From positions 124,001 through 188,000 of the forward strand of contig CAZQOQ010000015.1 of assembly GCA_964595205.1 (NCBI GenBank): DNA of 64,000 bases. Reading direction: 5' to 3'. Below are positions 8,269 through 17,033 of this stretch, in pieces. The position numbers and the translations under genes are program-made. The notes below the pieces were generated by a model. It searched no databases, was not told the DNA's origin, and was given only the letters and a program-made list of their open reading frames with translations. The stretch comes from JADKIH01 sp964595205. GTDB taxonomy: Bacteria > Bacteroidota > Bacteroidia > AKYH767-A > 2013-40CM-41-45. The stretch's first letter is position 1; every line of letters begins with the position of its first letter.

Positions 8269-9684
8269 TTGGAAACTCAGGATACAGGCGAAAATATCGA
8301 TCAGGATGGAACATTTCGGGACAGCATTTCTACCATCACAGCAGAAGGAAAGCGCGCCTGGATATATCCTAAAAAACCGAAGGGCAAATTGTACAACGCC
8401 CGGATCTGGGTAAGTTATGCTTTTTTGATTGCCTTCTTTGCTTTACCGCTTATTAAGATCGACGGACATCCGTTCATGTTGTTCAATGTGATCGAACGGA
8501 AATTTATCTTATTCGGAATATCATTTTTCCCACAGGATTTTTTCCTGTTCGTTTTGGCCATGATCACATTTGTGGTCTTTATCGCTCTGTTTACTGCCCT
8601 GTTCGGAAGACTCTGGTGCGGCTGGGCCTGTCCACAGACGGTATTCATGGAAATGGTCTTTCGGCGCATCGAGTATTTTATCGAGGGTGATATGATGCAA
8701 CAGAAGTCGCTCGACAAAAGAAATTGGGATGGATATAAGGCAACCAGAAAGATCATCAAACACATCGTGTTTTTCATTATAGCTTTTATCATTTCGAACA
8801 CGTTTCTTTCATACATCATCGGCTTCGACGAATGGAAGGAAATTGTGAGTGATGATATTTCCGCTCATACCACTGGATTTATTGCCATCCTTTTCTTCTC
8901 GGGTGTCTTTTACGGAGTGTATGCCCGTTTTCGCGAACAGGTTTGCATCGTGGTTTGTCCATACGGAAGACTGCAGGGAGTATTACTCGATCCCAATTCC
9001 GTGATAGTGGGCTATGACTACAACAGGGGAGAGCCGAGAGGTAAAATCAGCAAAGCCCCTGAAAAAAAGACGGGTGATTGTATCGATTGTCATTTATGCG
9101 TTCAGGTTTGTCCGACCGGGATCGACATTCGTAACGGAACGCAGCTGGAATGTATAAACTGTACGGCCTGTATAGATGCATGCAATTCCATCATGGACAA
9201 GACGAACAAGCCTCATGGTTTGATTCGCTACACGAGTGAGAATGCCATCAGAAAGGGTGTAAAATTTAAGGTTACCTCCCGTATCATCGGTTACACGGTG
9301 GTACTCTCCATTTTACTGGGAACATTAATAACTCTGCTTGCGCTAAGAAGTAATATTGACACTACTATATTGAGAACTCCGGGTCAGTTATATCAGAAGC
9401 CGGATGATAACCACATCAGTAATTTATTCAGCATTGAGATGGTGAATAAGACATTCGATGACATTCCTGTGGAATTGAGGGCGGCTAACCAAAAAGGAGA
9501 GATCCGTTGGGTAGGAAACGGTATAACCAGGATAAAAGGACAGGCAGTCGCACAGAGCGTTTTCTTCCTCGTATTGCCAAAATCTGAAATAACCAAAACC
9601 AAGACGAAGGTTGTTTTTGAGATCTATTCAGAAGGTAAAAAAGTCGACGAGGCAGTAACATCGTTCCTCGGACCTAATAATTAA
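8269..9684 (+). CDS. ccoG: cbb3 oxidase accessory iron-sulfur protein CcoG (RdxA/FixG)
   Basis: This 471-residue inner-membrane protein is a ferredoxin-like Cu(II) reductase that assists copper delivery to the oxidase. After a cytoplasmic N-terminus (WIYPKKPKGK) come several helices, a WCGWACPQT motif near residue 120, and two 4Fe-4S clusters (CIDCHLCVQVCP and CINCTACIDAC, about residues 270-305). A further helix near 345 leads to a periplasmic Ig-like FixG_C domain. The start is a TTG at 8269: no ATG precedes the conserved N-terminal motif. It follows ccoP by 7 bases. Confidence 0.92.
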   Translation: METQDTGENIDQDGTFRDSISTITAEGKRAWIYPKKPKGKLYNARIWVSYAFLIAFFALPLIKIDGHPFMLFNVIERKFILFGISFFPQDFFLFVLAMITFVVFIALFTALFGRLWCGWACPQTVFMEMVFRRIEYFIEGDMMQQKSLDKRNWDGYKATRKIIKHIVFFIIAFIISNTFLSYIIGFDEWKEIVSDDISAHTTGFIAILFFSGVFYGVYARFREQVCIVVCPYGRLQGVLLDPNSVIVGYDYNRGEPRGKISKAPEKKTGDCIDCHLCVQVCPTGIDIRNGTQLECINCTACIDACNSIMDKTNKPHGLIRYTSENAIRKGVKFKVTSRIIGYTVVLSILLGTLITLLALRSNIDTTILRTPGQLYQKPDDNHISNLFSIEMVNKTFDDIPVELRAANQKGEIRWVGNGITRIKGQAVAQSVFFLVLPKSEITKTKTKVVFEIYSEGKKVDEAVTSFLGPNN

Positions 9685-9708
9685 TATGAAAAATAAATTC
9701 GAAATAAA

Positions 9709-10152
9709 ATGAAACTACATTGGGGCTGGAGTATCGGAATCGTCTACCTCGTTTTCGTTTCAGGTATGATATTGTTTGCCGTAAAGGCATCTCAGCAGAA
9801 ATACGACCTGGTCACGGATAATTATTACGAAGAAGCCGTCAGGTACCAGGATCGGATCGATGCGGGATACAACGCAATTAATTCGTCAGTAAAATTATCG
9901 TTCGTTTACAAAGACGATTCGAAAGATCTTGAAATAATAACGGATGGTAAGACAAAGAGCGTATCAGGCGTATTGATGTTCTATAAACCTGACCGGGCAA
10001 AGGATGATTTCACGATGAACTTTTCAACGGATAATTCGGGAAAGCAACTACTCTCACTGGCGAAACTTTCGCATGGCTACTGGAAGGTTCAGGCGAAATG
10101 GAACACCGCCGGGAAAGAGTGTTTTGAGGAAAAGAGAATATTTATTCAGTAA
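9709..10152 (+). CDS. ccoH: FixH/CcoH family protein
   Basis: A 147-residue protein with one N-terminal transmembrane helix (about residues 6-25) and a periplasmic beta domain. The early HWGWSIGIVYLVFVSGMI and QKYDLVTDNYYEEAVRYQ segments are the hallmark of FixH/CcoH. The family is required for stable assembly of cbb3 oxidase and works with CcoI and CcoG. It lies 24 bases after ccoG and one base before the SafE-like gene, so it is part of the same operon. Confidence 0.85.
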   Translation: MKLHWGWSIGIVYLVFVSGMILFAVKASQQKYDLVTDNYYEEAVRYQDRIDAGYNAINSSVKLSFVYKDDSKDLEIITDGKTKSVSGVLMFYKPDRAKDDFTMNFSTDNSGKQLLSLAKLSHGYWKVQAKWNTAGKECFEEKRIFIQ

Positions 10153-10153
10153 T

Positions 10154-10879
10154 ATGAACTTCGCATTTTACATTTCTGCATTCATGCTGGGTTTCCTGGG
10201 AAGTTTCCATTGTGCAGGTATGTGCGGACCGCTTGCTTTGATGTTACCCAAAGCGACAGGCACGGGTCTAAGCGTTGCCACCGGCCGTTTGATTTATAAC
10301 GCCGGTAGAGTAGTTACTTATATCATTCTTGGTGTACTTTTCGGAATACTCGGCCTGGCGATTGCGATGAGAGGATTTCAACGAGAGCTTAGCCTTGCCG
10401 CAGGTGCATTGATCCTTGTTTCTTTAATTCTCTCCTCATTTCAAAATTCACGCTTCAGGAATTTCACTTCTTCGAATGCGCTTACGTTATTTATCAGAAG
10501 AATTTTGAAAAAACTATATGCAGAAAAGTCATGGGTGTCGTTATTTTTTATTGGTTTTATAAATGGCTTATTGCCCTGCGGTTTTGTTTACCTGGCAATT
10601 GCAGGTGCAGCATCTTCCGGTTCTGTGACGGGCGGTATGCTTTATATGGCATTGTTCGGCCTGGGAACTTTTCCGGTAATGATGACCATTTCCGTTGCAG
10701 CAAATTTTATAGGTATCAGGCTGAGGAGTATGTTTTCCCGCATCTCAACAGTCGCAGCCATCATTCTTGCCGTATTTCTGATCTATCGCGGAACCTTTAT
10801 GAAAATGGATGAATGTTGCAAAGAGGCAGGTACTGCGCAGCACTCGGCGGTATATTGCCCTGCACCGGTATTAAAGTAA
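10154..10879 (+). CDS. SafE/TauE-like (UreH_2 domain) membrane protein of the cco locus
   Basis: A 241-residue protein with about six transmembrane helices of the type annotated as sulfite exporter TauE/SafE or UreH_2. Similar genes usually close Bacteroidota cco operons, which suggests a role in copper or redox delivery rather than sulfite export. Helix 1 contains FHCAGMCGP (about residues 18-26) and a later helix contains GLLPCG, so Cys, Met and His face the membrane. The C-terminus is also Cys/His-rich (DECCKEAGTAQHS). The ATG at 10154 follows ccoH by one base; a longer in-frame start at 10073 lies inside ccoH. It converges with the next gene, 6 bases away. Confidence 0.8.
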   Translation: MNFAFYISAFMLGFLGSFHCAGMCGPLALMLPKATGTGLSVATGRLIYNAGRVVTYIILGVLFGILGLAIAMRGFQRELSLAAGALILVSLILSSFQNSRFRNFTSSNALTLFIRRILKKLYAEKSWVSLFFIGFINGLLPCGFVYLAIAGAASSGSVTGGMLYMALFGLGTFPVMMTISVAANFIGIRLRSMFSRISTVAAIILAVFLIYRGTFMKMDECCKEAGTAQHSAVYCPAPVLK

Positions 10880-10885
10880 AGAGAT

Positions 10886-11662
10886 TTACTGGGAAACATC
10901 TTCAAGCTTTTTTACAAGCTTGCTGAATTCAACATAATTTTTCTTTGTTTGATTTTCAGGTTTTTCGAATACGATATCCTGTACCTTGAAATGGTTCTTT
11001 AATCCTCTCACAACACTATCGATGATGATTTGTCTCTGGTTTCTCCTGCTTATGACATTTAATTGCTGAAGCATAAGTTCAGAATCACAGAGGTAACAGT
11101 CGGTTAAAAAGGTGTAGGTCATATCACTCGATGAACCATTATCTGCGAAAATTGTTTCGAGAAAAAATGACAGCGCGACACTATCCTTGGATTTGCAGAA
11201 ATATTCAGGAAACATGGAAGCAATCGGAACATATTTGGTCTTGCTGTATTTATCCAGTGCGATGCTGGCGTTTTTCCGGTTAGTGCTGTCTCCCTTTTGA
11301 GCCTTGTAGGAGAATTCAATTTGTTTCTCAAAGGTTACGAGTATCAGCTCCTTTTTCGAAATTTCAGGCAATTCATCGAGAAATTCTACAAGTTCCTTCA
11401 GTACGTATCCTTCTATCTGTTCGCCTTTATCAGTCCATTTTAATGCTGTAACCTTATACCAGTCGTTTTTAGCAGGCTCACAATAGAATAACTCATCGGA
11501 TTTAAGAATGCCAACAATGTAGTAGTTGATGCCCTGTCCGCCATAGATATTTGTCTGACCATAACTCTCGCTGATGCGTGCCACCCGTCTTTCGGCAAAG
11601 GAGGTTACACTAACAGACAATGTTACCAGTAACAGGAAAAAATATTTGTGACAATGCTTCAC
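10886..11662 (-). CDS. Secreted SH3-domain protein of unknown function
   Basis: This 258-residue protein has an N-terminal signal peptide (about residues 1-23, ending SFA) and then an SH3-like segment, VARISESYGQTNIYGG to GYVLKELVEFL (about residues 27-95). Bacterial SH3 modules often bind peptidoglycan or peptides. The remainder is helical and charged without a recognised catalytic motif. The start appears to be GTG at 11662, as no ATG is available upstream of the signal peptide. A possible -7 element, TACTTTTG, is at 11698-11705 on the minus strand. Confidence 0.65.
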   Translation of the reverse strand: MKHCHKYFFLLLVTLSVSVTSFAERRVARISESYGQTNIYGGQGINYYIVGILKSDELFYCEPAKNDWYKVTALKWTDKGEQIEGYVLKELVEFLDELPEISKKELILVTFEKQIEFSYKAQKGDSTNRKNASIALDKYSKTKYVPIASMFPEYFCKSKDSVALSFFLETIFADNGSSSDMTYTFLTDCYLCDSELMLQQLNVISRRNQRQIIIDSVVRGLKNHFKVQDIVFEKPENQTKKNYVEFSKLVKKLEDVSQ

Positions 11663-11975
11663 AGCGGCGTTAAGGTGTGGTTTCTGCTTTTATAGTCCAA
11701 AAGTATATAACTTAGGCTTTATCTAATATAATAAAATATGACCGGGAGTAAAAAAACTTACGCCAACGTTTTTTGCTTGTCTGTATAATAACTTTAGCTC
11801 TGATTGTTTTCTGAAATGAAAGCCTTAAAATCGCCCTTTTATCTGGTAAAAAGGCACATTAACCAAGAAACATTATATATTCAAAAAAAAATATTGCAGT
11901 TGGATTTTTTAATCTTCAAGGGTAGAATGAATATGAACATTATGTAAATTTATGTGAATTAAAATTCCCGGTTTG
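11663..11975. other. Intergenic region without a gene
   Basis: AT-rich, 313 bp, between two minus-strand genes. It holds a possible minus-strand promoter -7 box (11698-11705) for the SH3 gene. No RNA gene, repeat or coding region is seen in the rest. Confidence 0.5.
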
Positions 11976-13118
11976 TCAGTTTTCGGGAAGGAAATTTTCG
12001 GTTTTCAGGTAATGTATGTTTCTTTCCTCTAGATATTTCAAAACATAATTAAAACACTCACTATTCTTACCTACTAACTCCGGTGGAAATACACCCTTGT
12101 TGGTAAAGATATTCTCAAGAATTAATCCTGCGCTTGCGGTTGCGGTATAACCCGTAGTTCTGCTCATCGACGATAATTTTTCAACAGGATCAAATTCGTC
12201 ATATAAATCATAGACAATATTTTTCTTTTTTCCGTTTTCCACGCCATTGATTGCAATTCTCATTATTGTAAATTCAGGTTCTTCATTTCCCAGTTTCCAG
12301 ACATCAAAAAGAATCTGGGAAGTAACATCAAATGGAATTATTTCTGTTCCGTTTACGCTAATCTTATTCCTGTTAAAGAAACCGGCAGCCTCGAATGCCT
12401 GGATTAACCTGACATGTCCGGGATAACGCAGAGTTTTTTCCTTCATGTAAGGAATGTTTTTCAATGTATAAATCAGCGAACGGAGTCCATCCGAATTAAA
12501 GGCTTCCAGCGTCCCGGCATTTCTGAAATCGATCAGTTCAGTATCGCTGAGCGCCGGTTTAACCACGATGTTTCCGTTTTCGACAAACCGGGCCGGGCGT
12601 GTATATTCTTCAATGACATCACAGGGGGAAAAGGGTGCTTTATATTCAAAGGGAAAAGTTCTGAATTTAGGAAGTCCGCCAACCATGTATTCCAGTTGAT
12701 CGATTTTCATGCGCTCATTGTGATAACCGGCAATATAATTCGGCATGCCTGGAGCGACTCCGCAATCCATGATGACGGTAACGCCATTTTGCCTGGCAAG
12801 CGGATCAAGAACAAGTACATCCTCAGGCATGAAGGAAATATCGACCAGATTTTTCCGGTTATTGATTACATTTTGCATCGTCCGGAACCCGAGGAATCCC
12901 GGCACAGCGGACACGACCAGGTCAAAATCTTTTATCGCCATACCAAGCGCGGCTGTGTCTGTTACATTCAGAATTCTGGTTTTGATTTTGTGTTTCTCGG
13001 AAAGCATGCGCAGAGATTTCTGATCGATGTCTGTCGAAGTCACATCATATTTTTTTGAGAGATCGATGGCCATCGTTCTGCCGACCATGCCTGCACCGAG
13101 AATGATAATTTTTTTCAA
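11976..13118 (-). CDS. Saccharopine dehydrogenase family oxidoreductase
   Basis: This 380-residue NAD(P)-dependent enzyme starts with the Rossmann motif ILGAGMVGRTMA (residues 6-17), then DLVVSAVPGFLG and DCGVAPGMPN, typical of the saccharopine dehydrogenase / lysine 6-dehydrogenase family. The C-terminal two-thirds is the substrate-binding domain. A role in lysine or related amino-acid oxidation is likely; the exact reaction cannot be read from sequence. The start is a TTG at 13118 (TTG-AAA-AAA-ATT), immediately before the Rossmann strand; no upstream ATG is suitable. It stands alone, with long non-coding DNA on both sides. Confidence 0.82.
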   Translation of the reverse strand: MKKIIILGAGMVGRTMAIDLSKKYDVTSTDIDQKSLRMLSEKHKIKTRILNVTDTAALGMAIKDFDLVVSAVPGFLGFRTMQNVINNRKNLVDISFMPEDVLVLDPLARQNGVTVIMDCGVAPGMPNYIAGYHNERMKIDQLEYMVGGLPKFRTFPFEYKAPFSPCDVIEEYTRPARFVENGNIVVKPALSDTELIDFRNAGTLEAFNSDGLRSLIYTLKNIPYMKEKTLRYPGHVRLIQAFEAAGFFNRNKISVNGTEIIPFDVTSQILFDVWKLGNEEPEFTIMRIAINGVENGKKKNIVYDLYDEFDPVEKLSSMSRTTGYTATASAGLILENIFTNKGVFPPELVGKNSECFNYVLKYLEERNIHYLKTENFLPEN

Positions 13119-13894
13119 AGGGTTAATTTTTATTTTAAGAAATTGAAGGACGGTAAAATAAGAAAAAAAATACCATGGTATTTATTTGTTACGATCCTGC
13201 ATATCCTGTTATTCTTCGGATGGACGGTTTTTGGGAATTTACATATGAGGATTTATGCTCGTATGTTGACTTTAAAACCTGGAATTTTATTTGTGATATA
13301 CTGTAAGACCGGATTCTTTTTTTTCACTGGTGAAAGAGTTGCAATATAATAAACACCATTTGTGCGGTTGGGACTCTCTTTTGGAATTTGGTCCTTCGTG
13401 TATTTGATCTGCTGTCCGCCAGCCGGCGGATAGTCATGCATGTGGGGAAAAGAAGGGGTCACATGCATGGCGTCAGCCATTTTTATTTTCCATTGAATTT
13501 ATGGGATTGAAAAAAACAGGATCAATTAGGGAGCAACAATTTTCGAAGTGCGCCCCGGGGCAAAATATATGTATTACCAAAGCAATCGCCAATGTATTGT
13601 TGCTCAGCACACCGTTAATTCATAGCAAGATCCTTAAAACAACCCGGAACACCCCAACCTGTTATGAAAAAAATCTAACAGCATGCAGGGAATACATGCT
13701 CTCCTGCACAGCACAATGCTTCTTAGTAGACATTTGTTGCACCTGCTCCTCGAATGATTCTTTTCACAAAGCCATGCAAGAGGAATTATACATTAAATGG
13801 ATAAACCAATTGAAAATCACAAATCCTCGCCGGTGAAGTATAGTTTATTTGAAAATTCCGGACTATATAATTAGCTATGTTTTTTATAAAAAGA
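13119..13894. other. Long non-coding region containing repeat copy A
   Basis: 776 bp without a convincing gene. It contains the 220-bp repeat at 13348-13568. The flanks 13119-13347 and 13569-13894 are AT-rich and have only weak open frames (13143-13349 and 13501-13836). The latter begins inside the repeat and has no family resemblance. Confidence 0.5.
13348..13568. repeat. 220-bp dispersed direct repeat, copy A
   Basis: About 90% identical by eye to 15101-15320, in the same orientation. It contains three dyads: TCCGCCAGCCGGCGGA at 13415-13430; a perfect 10-bp stem CATGCATGTG (13435-13444) with CACATGCATG (13460-13469); and GCCCCGGGGC at 13552-13561. No transposase or intact frame is present. 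It could be a MITE-like or REP-like element or a structured RNA. The dyads are conserved in copy B. Confidence 0.85.
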
Positions 13895-14905
13895 TTAACG
13901 AACAGCTGTCATCATCTTGCATTGCCTGAAGGAGCCATTGATGTTTGTTACTTCCAGCTGGTAGACATAATTAGCAATTGGTATACCCAGCGCTTTCAAA
14001 TTTACAGGAATGGAATGATCACCGGCATTCATATTTTCCCTTGAAATTTCTGCTGTTTTTTTTCCAGTCACATCCCACAATTCGATTTTTATGTCGGACG
14101 GAAATTTTAAATTGAATGAGATTACTGTTTCTTCAACGAATGGATTCGGAAAATTTTGTGCGAGTTTGAATTGTCCTCCTGTTTCTGGTTCAAGTTTCTG
14201 AAGACCTGTCGTCCCTGTTCCGTTAATGGTTGCTTCGAGATAAGTTTCGTATTGATTCGTAAAAGTATTAAAGGTTAGGGTCGCCATCTGCAAGGCATAG
14301 CCGTCAGAAAACACATTGTCGTTCGAGGGACTCACAGGATCAGCGCCATAGGTCGAATACGGTGCGACAGTGGTATAAATCTGATTTTTCTCTGCAATGG
14401 GAAATGTAAGCTGGGAAGTTACCTGAAGTACAGAGCTCAGGAAGACCTGGAAGTGAATATGAGAGACTCTTCCGCTATACCAGCCGGGAAACTTCGTCAG
14501 GAATTGAACTTCGCCGTTGGCGTCAGTCATCTGAATGCCACGCAACCACGTTTGCCCGGCATTGTTCTGGCTTCCCATCTGTCCGCTTGTTGTATAGCCT
14601 GAATAATAACCATACGCATTGCAATGCCAGATATCAACGCGGCAATTTTGCATGGGCAAACAATTCGATGAACCGATAATTTTTAATTTCACAAGCGTAT
14701 CTGCACCAGGTTGATTCTCCCTGATGTCCGTCCTAAACATGGATGCATTGCTGCTCAGGTCGAGCGGATAGGGGCCCGCTGTTTCGGATGGAACCAGGTC
14801 ACAGTTGCCATTATTATTTTTACCGCTTGAAAATGTTTTACCGAAGGGCAGGAGTGAAGCTACTCCGATGAGCCCGGTCGTCTTTAGAAATTGTCTTTTG
14901 TCCAT
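13895..14905 (-). CDS. Secreted intradiol-dioxygenase-like protein with T9SS sorting domain
   Basis: This 336-residue protein resembles intradiol ring-cleavage dioxygenases, Fe(III) enzymes that open catechols. The ligand motifs are present: WHCNAYGYYSGY (residues 93-104, Tyr101 the probable ligand), GWYSGRVSHIHF (141-152) with Tyr143, His149 and His151. The N-terminus KRQFLKTTGLIG resembles a degenerate Tat signal (one Arg). Residues about 250-336 (NFPNPF, ELWDVTGKK) form a type A T9SS C-terminal sorting domain, so the enzyme is probably exported to the cell surface. It is isolated, flanked by the two 220-bp direct repeats. The substrate is unknown; extracellular aromatic or lignin-derived compounds are only a guess. 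Confidence 0.82.
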   Translation of the reverse strand: MDKRQFLKTTGLIGVASLLPFGKTFSSGKNNNGNCDLVPSETAGPYPLDLSSNASMFRTDIRENQPGADTLVKLKIIGSSNCLPMQNCRVDIWHCNAYGYYSGYTTSGQMGSQNNAGQTWLRGIQMTDANGEVQFLTKFPGWYSGRVSHIHFQVFLSSVLQVTSQLTFPIAEKNQIYTTVAPYSTYGADPVSPSNDNVFSDGYALQMATLTFNTFTNQYETYLEATINGTGTTGLQKLEPETGGQFKLAQNFPNPFVEETVISFNLKFPSDIKIELWDVTGKKTAEISRENMNAGDHSIPVNLKALGIPIANYVYQLEVTNINGSFRQCKMMTAVR

Positions 14906-15357
14906 GGTGCTAATTGTCAGGATCGGTTATATATCAAATGTAAGGAGTAATTTGATTCGTTTTCTCCATATTAAGTAGCTTAAATGGTAAACAAGGTTGG
15001 GTGATCAATATTTAATTTCTACAACCCTTGCAACATCATGTATTTATACTTGCATCGATTTATACATTCATAAAACCTGTCCACACTTAGTTTGGTATAA
15101 AATAAACACCATTTGTGCGGTTGGAACTCTCTTTTGGAATTTAGTCCTTCGTGTATTTGATCTGCTGTCCGCCAGCCGGCGGATAGTCATGCATGTGGGG
15201 AAAGAAGGGGTCACATGCATGGCGTCAGCCATTTTTATTTTCCATTGAATTTACCGGGATTGAAAAAAAATGAACACACAGAGCACGGCGATTTTCGTTC
15301 TGCGCCCCGGGGCAAAATATGCGTTACTGGTAAGACATGATCAGTTTTTTTTAAAGA
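14906..15357. other. Non-coding region containing repeat copy B
   Basis: 452 bp upstream of the dioxygenase-like gene and downstream of the DUF1801 gene. About half is the 220-bp repeat at 15101-15320. No credible gene is seen in the remainder. Confidence 0.5.
15101..15320. repeat. 220-bp dispersed direct repeat, copy B
   Basis: Second copy of the element at 13348-13568, same orientation, differing by scattered substitutions and small indels. Dyads: TCCGCCAGCCGGCGGA at 15168-15183, CATGCATGTG at 15188-15197 with CACATGCATG at 15212-15221, and GCCCCGGGGC at 15304-15313. The most diverged part lies between the second and third dyads. Confidence 0.85.
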
Positions 15358-15726
15358 TCAGGAACTTTTTTTTTCAGGCCGGGAACGATTTTCTTTCACT
15401 CTGAATTTTACAATTTTTTTAATCAGTCCTGCAGGCAAAGGTCTATTTACCGGAAACTGTACTGCGCCCTTTGAATTTTTGAATTTTGAAATTTCTTCCA
15501 TGAAAGCCCTTATGCCTGATGGTGTCGGATAGAAGCCGATGTGATTTTTGTATGCAGCATAATGGACAAGATTACCATTCATGAAAAGCGTAGGCATAGC
15601 ATAGCTGATCTTTTCTGTCGCATCCGGGGCAGCTTCATTTACAATACTCCGCATTTGTTTTAATTGTTTTTGTATTTCCGGCGGAAAGTTTTTGATATAG
15701 TCGTCAACATTTTTTGCTGGCTTCAT
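15358..15726 (-). CDS. DUF1801 family protein (YdhG-like)
   Basis: This 122-residue protein matches DUF1801. It opens KNVDDYIKNFPPEIQKQLKQM, then has KISYAMPTLF (about residues 44-53) and a GFYPTPSGIRAF segment, and ends in a basic tail. Relatives in Bacillus are linked to iron homeostasis, but no biochemical activity is firm for the family. The ATG at 15726 is chosen because homology starts there; an in-frame start at 15756 adds ten residues. It is the last of four small minus-strand genes. Confidence 0.8.
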   Translation of the reverse strand: MKPAKNVDDYIKNFPPEIQKQLKQMRSIVNEAAPDATEKISYAMPTLFMNGNLVHYAAYKNHIGFYPTPSGIRAFMEEISKFKNSKGAVQFPVNRPLPAGLIKKIVKFRVKENRSRPEKKSS

Positions 15727-15762
15727 CGGTTTCGGATCTTTTATAATTTTCAACAAATAAAT

Positions 15763-16173
15763 TTATTTTTTATGATAATATAGCATCCATTGGTTCCCGA
15801 ATTTGTCGGTTACATTTCCCGTAAAGGATCCCCAGTGGCTTTTCCTGACGGGCTGTAAAACTATTCCGCCTGCTGAAAGTTTACGGTGATACATTCTGAA
15901 TTCTTTTTCACTCGCGCAACTCAGGAAAAGTGCAACCGAATTTCCTTTCCTCAACCCGGCCTCATCGATTAGGTCTGTCCCCATTAATATGACATTTTTA
16001 TTTACCAGGGTTGAATGGAGAATGCATTCTTTCATTTTTACCGGGAGTTTTTTCGTCATGGGAAAATCACCGACTCGTTGAAATGTGAGTTTTCCGCCGA
16101 GACATTCCTGATAGAATGACATGGCTTGCCTGCAGTTTCCGGAAAAACTCAAATAAGCACTAATGTAGGACAT
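15763..16173 (-). CDS. VOC family protein, PhnB-like
   Basis: A 136-residue single glyoxalase/bleomycin-resistance (VOC) protein of the PhnB type. It starts SAYLSFSGNCRQAMSFYQECLGGKL and ends WGSFTGNVTDKFGNQWMLYY, the standard first and last strands of that group. The function is unknown; PhnB-like proteins lack an established reaction. It sits 7 bases from the two-domain VOC gene upstream and is likely co-transcribed with it. Confidence 0.85.
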   Translation of the reverse strand: MSYISAYLSFSGNCRQAMSFYQECLGGKLTFQRVGDFPMTKKLPVKMKECILHSTLVNKNVILMGTDLIDEAGLRKGNSVALFLSCASEKEFRMYHRKLSAGGIVLQPVRKSHWGSFTGNVTDKFGNQWMLYYHKK

Positions 16174-16180
16174 CGTTTAA

Positions 16181-17023
16181 TCAGGCATTCTCTAATATCG
16201 CCAGATCGAGCTTTTTCATCTTTAGGATTTCTTTCATCACGCGTCCGCTTTTATCAGGATCCTGCATAAGCTTTTCGATGTTCGATGGTACAACCTGCCA
16301 TGATACACCGAATTTATCTTTCACCCAACCGCACATGCTTTCTTCTCCACCGGCAGCCGTTAGTTTCTCCCAGTAATAATCGATCTCCTTTTGAGTATCG
16401 CAATCGATTACAAGCGACACTGCTTCATTGAAAGTATAATTGTGTTCTCCCGGACCGTCCATGGCGATAAGTGTGTTACCATTCAGTTTGAATTCGGAAA
16501 ACATAAGCTTGCCTTCATTCTCATCACCCTGCGGATAATGAAACATCGTGAGTGTTGAACTATTCTCAAAGATGGACTGATAGAATTTTATGGCTTCTTC
16601 ACCTCTTCCAAATTGTTTTCCCGTGAATAGGAAACTGGGAGTGATTTTCAGACCCGGATTATTTTCATAAGGCAAAGACACCTGCCAGGTCATTCCGAAT
16701 TTATCCTGTACCCAGCCATAGCGTTCACTCCAGGGGTATTTATCAATAGGCATTAACGCTTTACCACCATTATGAAGTTTTTCCCATATTTCATTCACTT
16801 CGTTTAGCAGGCCGGCAGTCACAGAAAATGAAATGGATGGATTTATCCTGAACATCGGTCCACCGTTTAATCCGATTACTTTTGTTCCGCTCAATTCAAA
16901 GGCTACAACCATTGGATTCTCTGAAGTGATCTTTGAATTTCTGAAAACCGAACAGTAGAATTCAGCCGCAGCTTTAGCCTGTCCGTCAAACCACAGGCAT
17001 GTTTTTAATGGTCTCTGATTCAT
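16181..17023 (-). CDS. Two-domain VOC protein (PhnB/3-dmu-9_3-mt type)
   Basis: This 280-residue protein contains two consecutive PhnB-like VOC modules. The first spans about residues 3-120 (TCLWFDGQAKAAAEFYCSVF to GWVQDKFGMTWQVSLP), the second about 128-255 (ITPSFLFTGKQFGRGEEAIKF to GWVKDKFGVSWQVVP). Such proteins are annotated as VOC or, misleadingly, as 3-demethylubiquinone-9 3-methyltransferase; no methyltransferase motif is present. It is cytoplasmic. Spacing of 10 bases to the upstream SRPBCC gene and 7 to the downstream VOC gene indicates an operon. Confidence 0.87.
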   Translation of the reverse strand: MNQRPLKTCLWFDGQAKAAAEFYCSVFRNSKITSENPMVVAFELSGTKVIGLNGGPMFRINPSISFSVTAGLLNEVNEIWEKLHNGGKALMPIDKYPWSERYGWVQDKFGMTWQVSLPYENNPGLKITPSFLFTGKQFGRGEEAIKFYQSIFENSSTLTMFHYPQGDENEGKLMFSEFKLNGNTLIAMDGPGEHNYTFNEAVSLVIDCDTQKEIDYYWEKLTAAGGEESMCGWVKDKFGVSWQVVPSNIEKLMQDPDKSGRVMKEILKMKKLDLAILENA

Positions 17024-17033
17024 CTTTTACGTT

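Noticed and set aside
13143..13349. 68-codon frame with one hydrophobic stretch
   Set aside because: The start is a TTG with no promoter or binding site, it runs into repeat A, and the neighbouring DNA is non-coding.
13501..13836. 111-codon frame beside repeat A
   Set aside because: It starts inside the repeat, has erratic Cys-rich composition and no recognisable family. The equivalent place after repeat B is not open.
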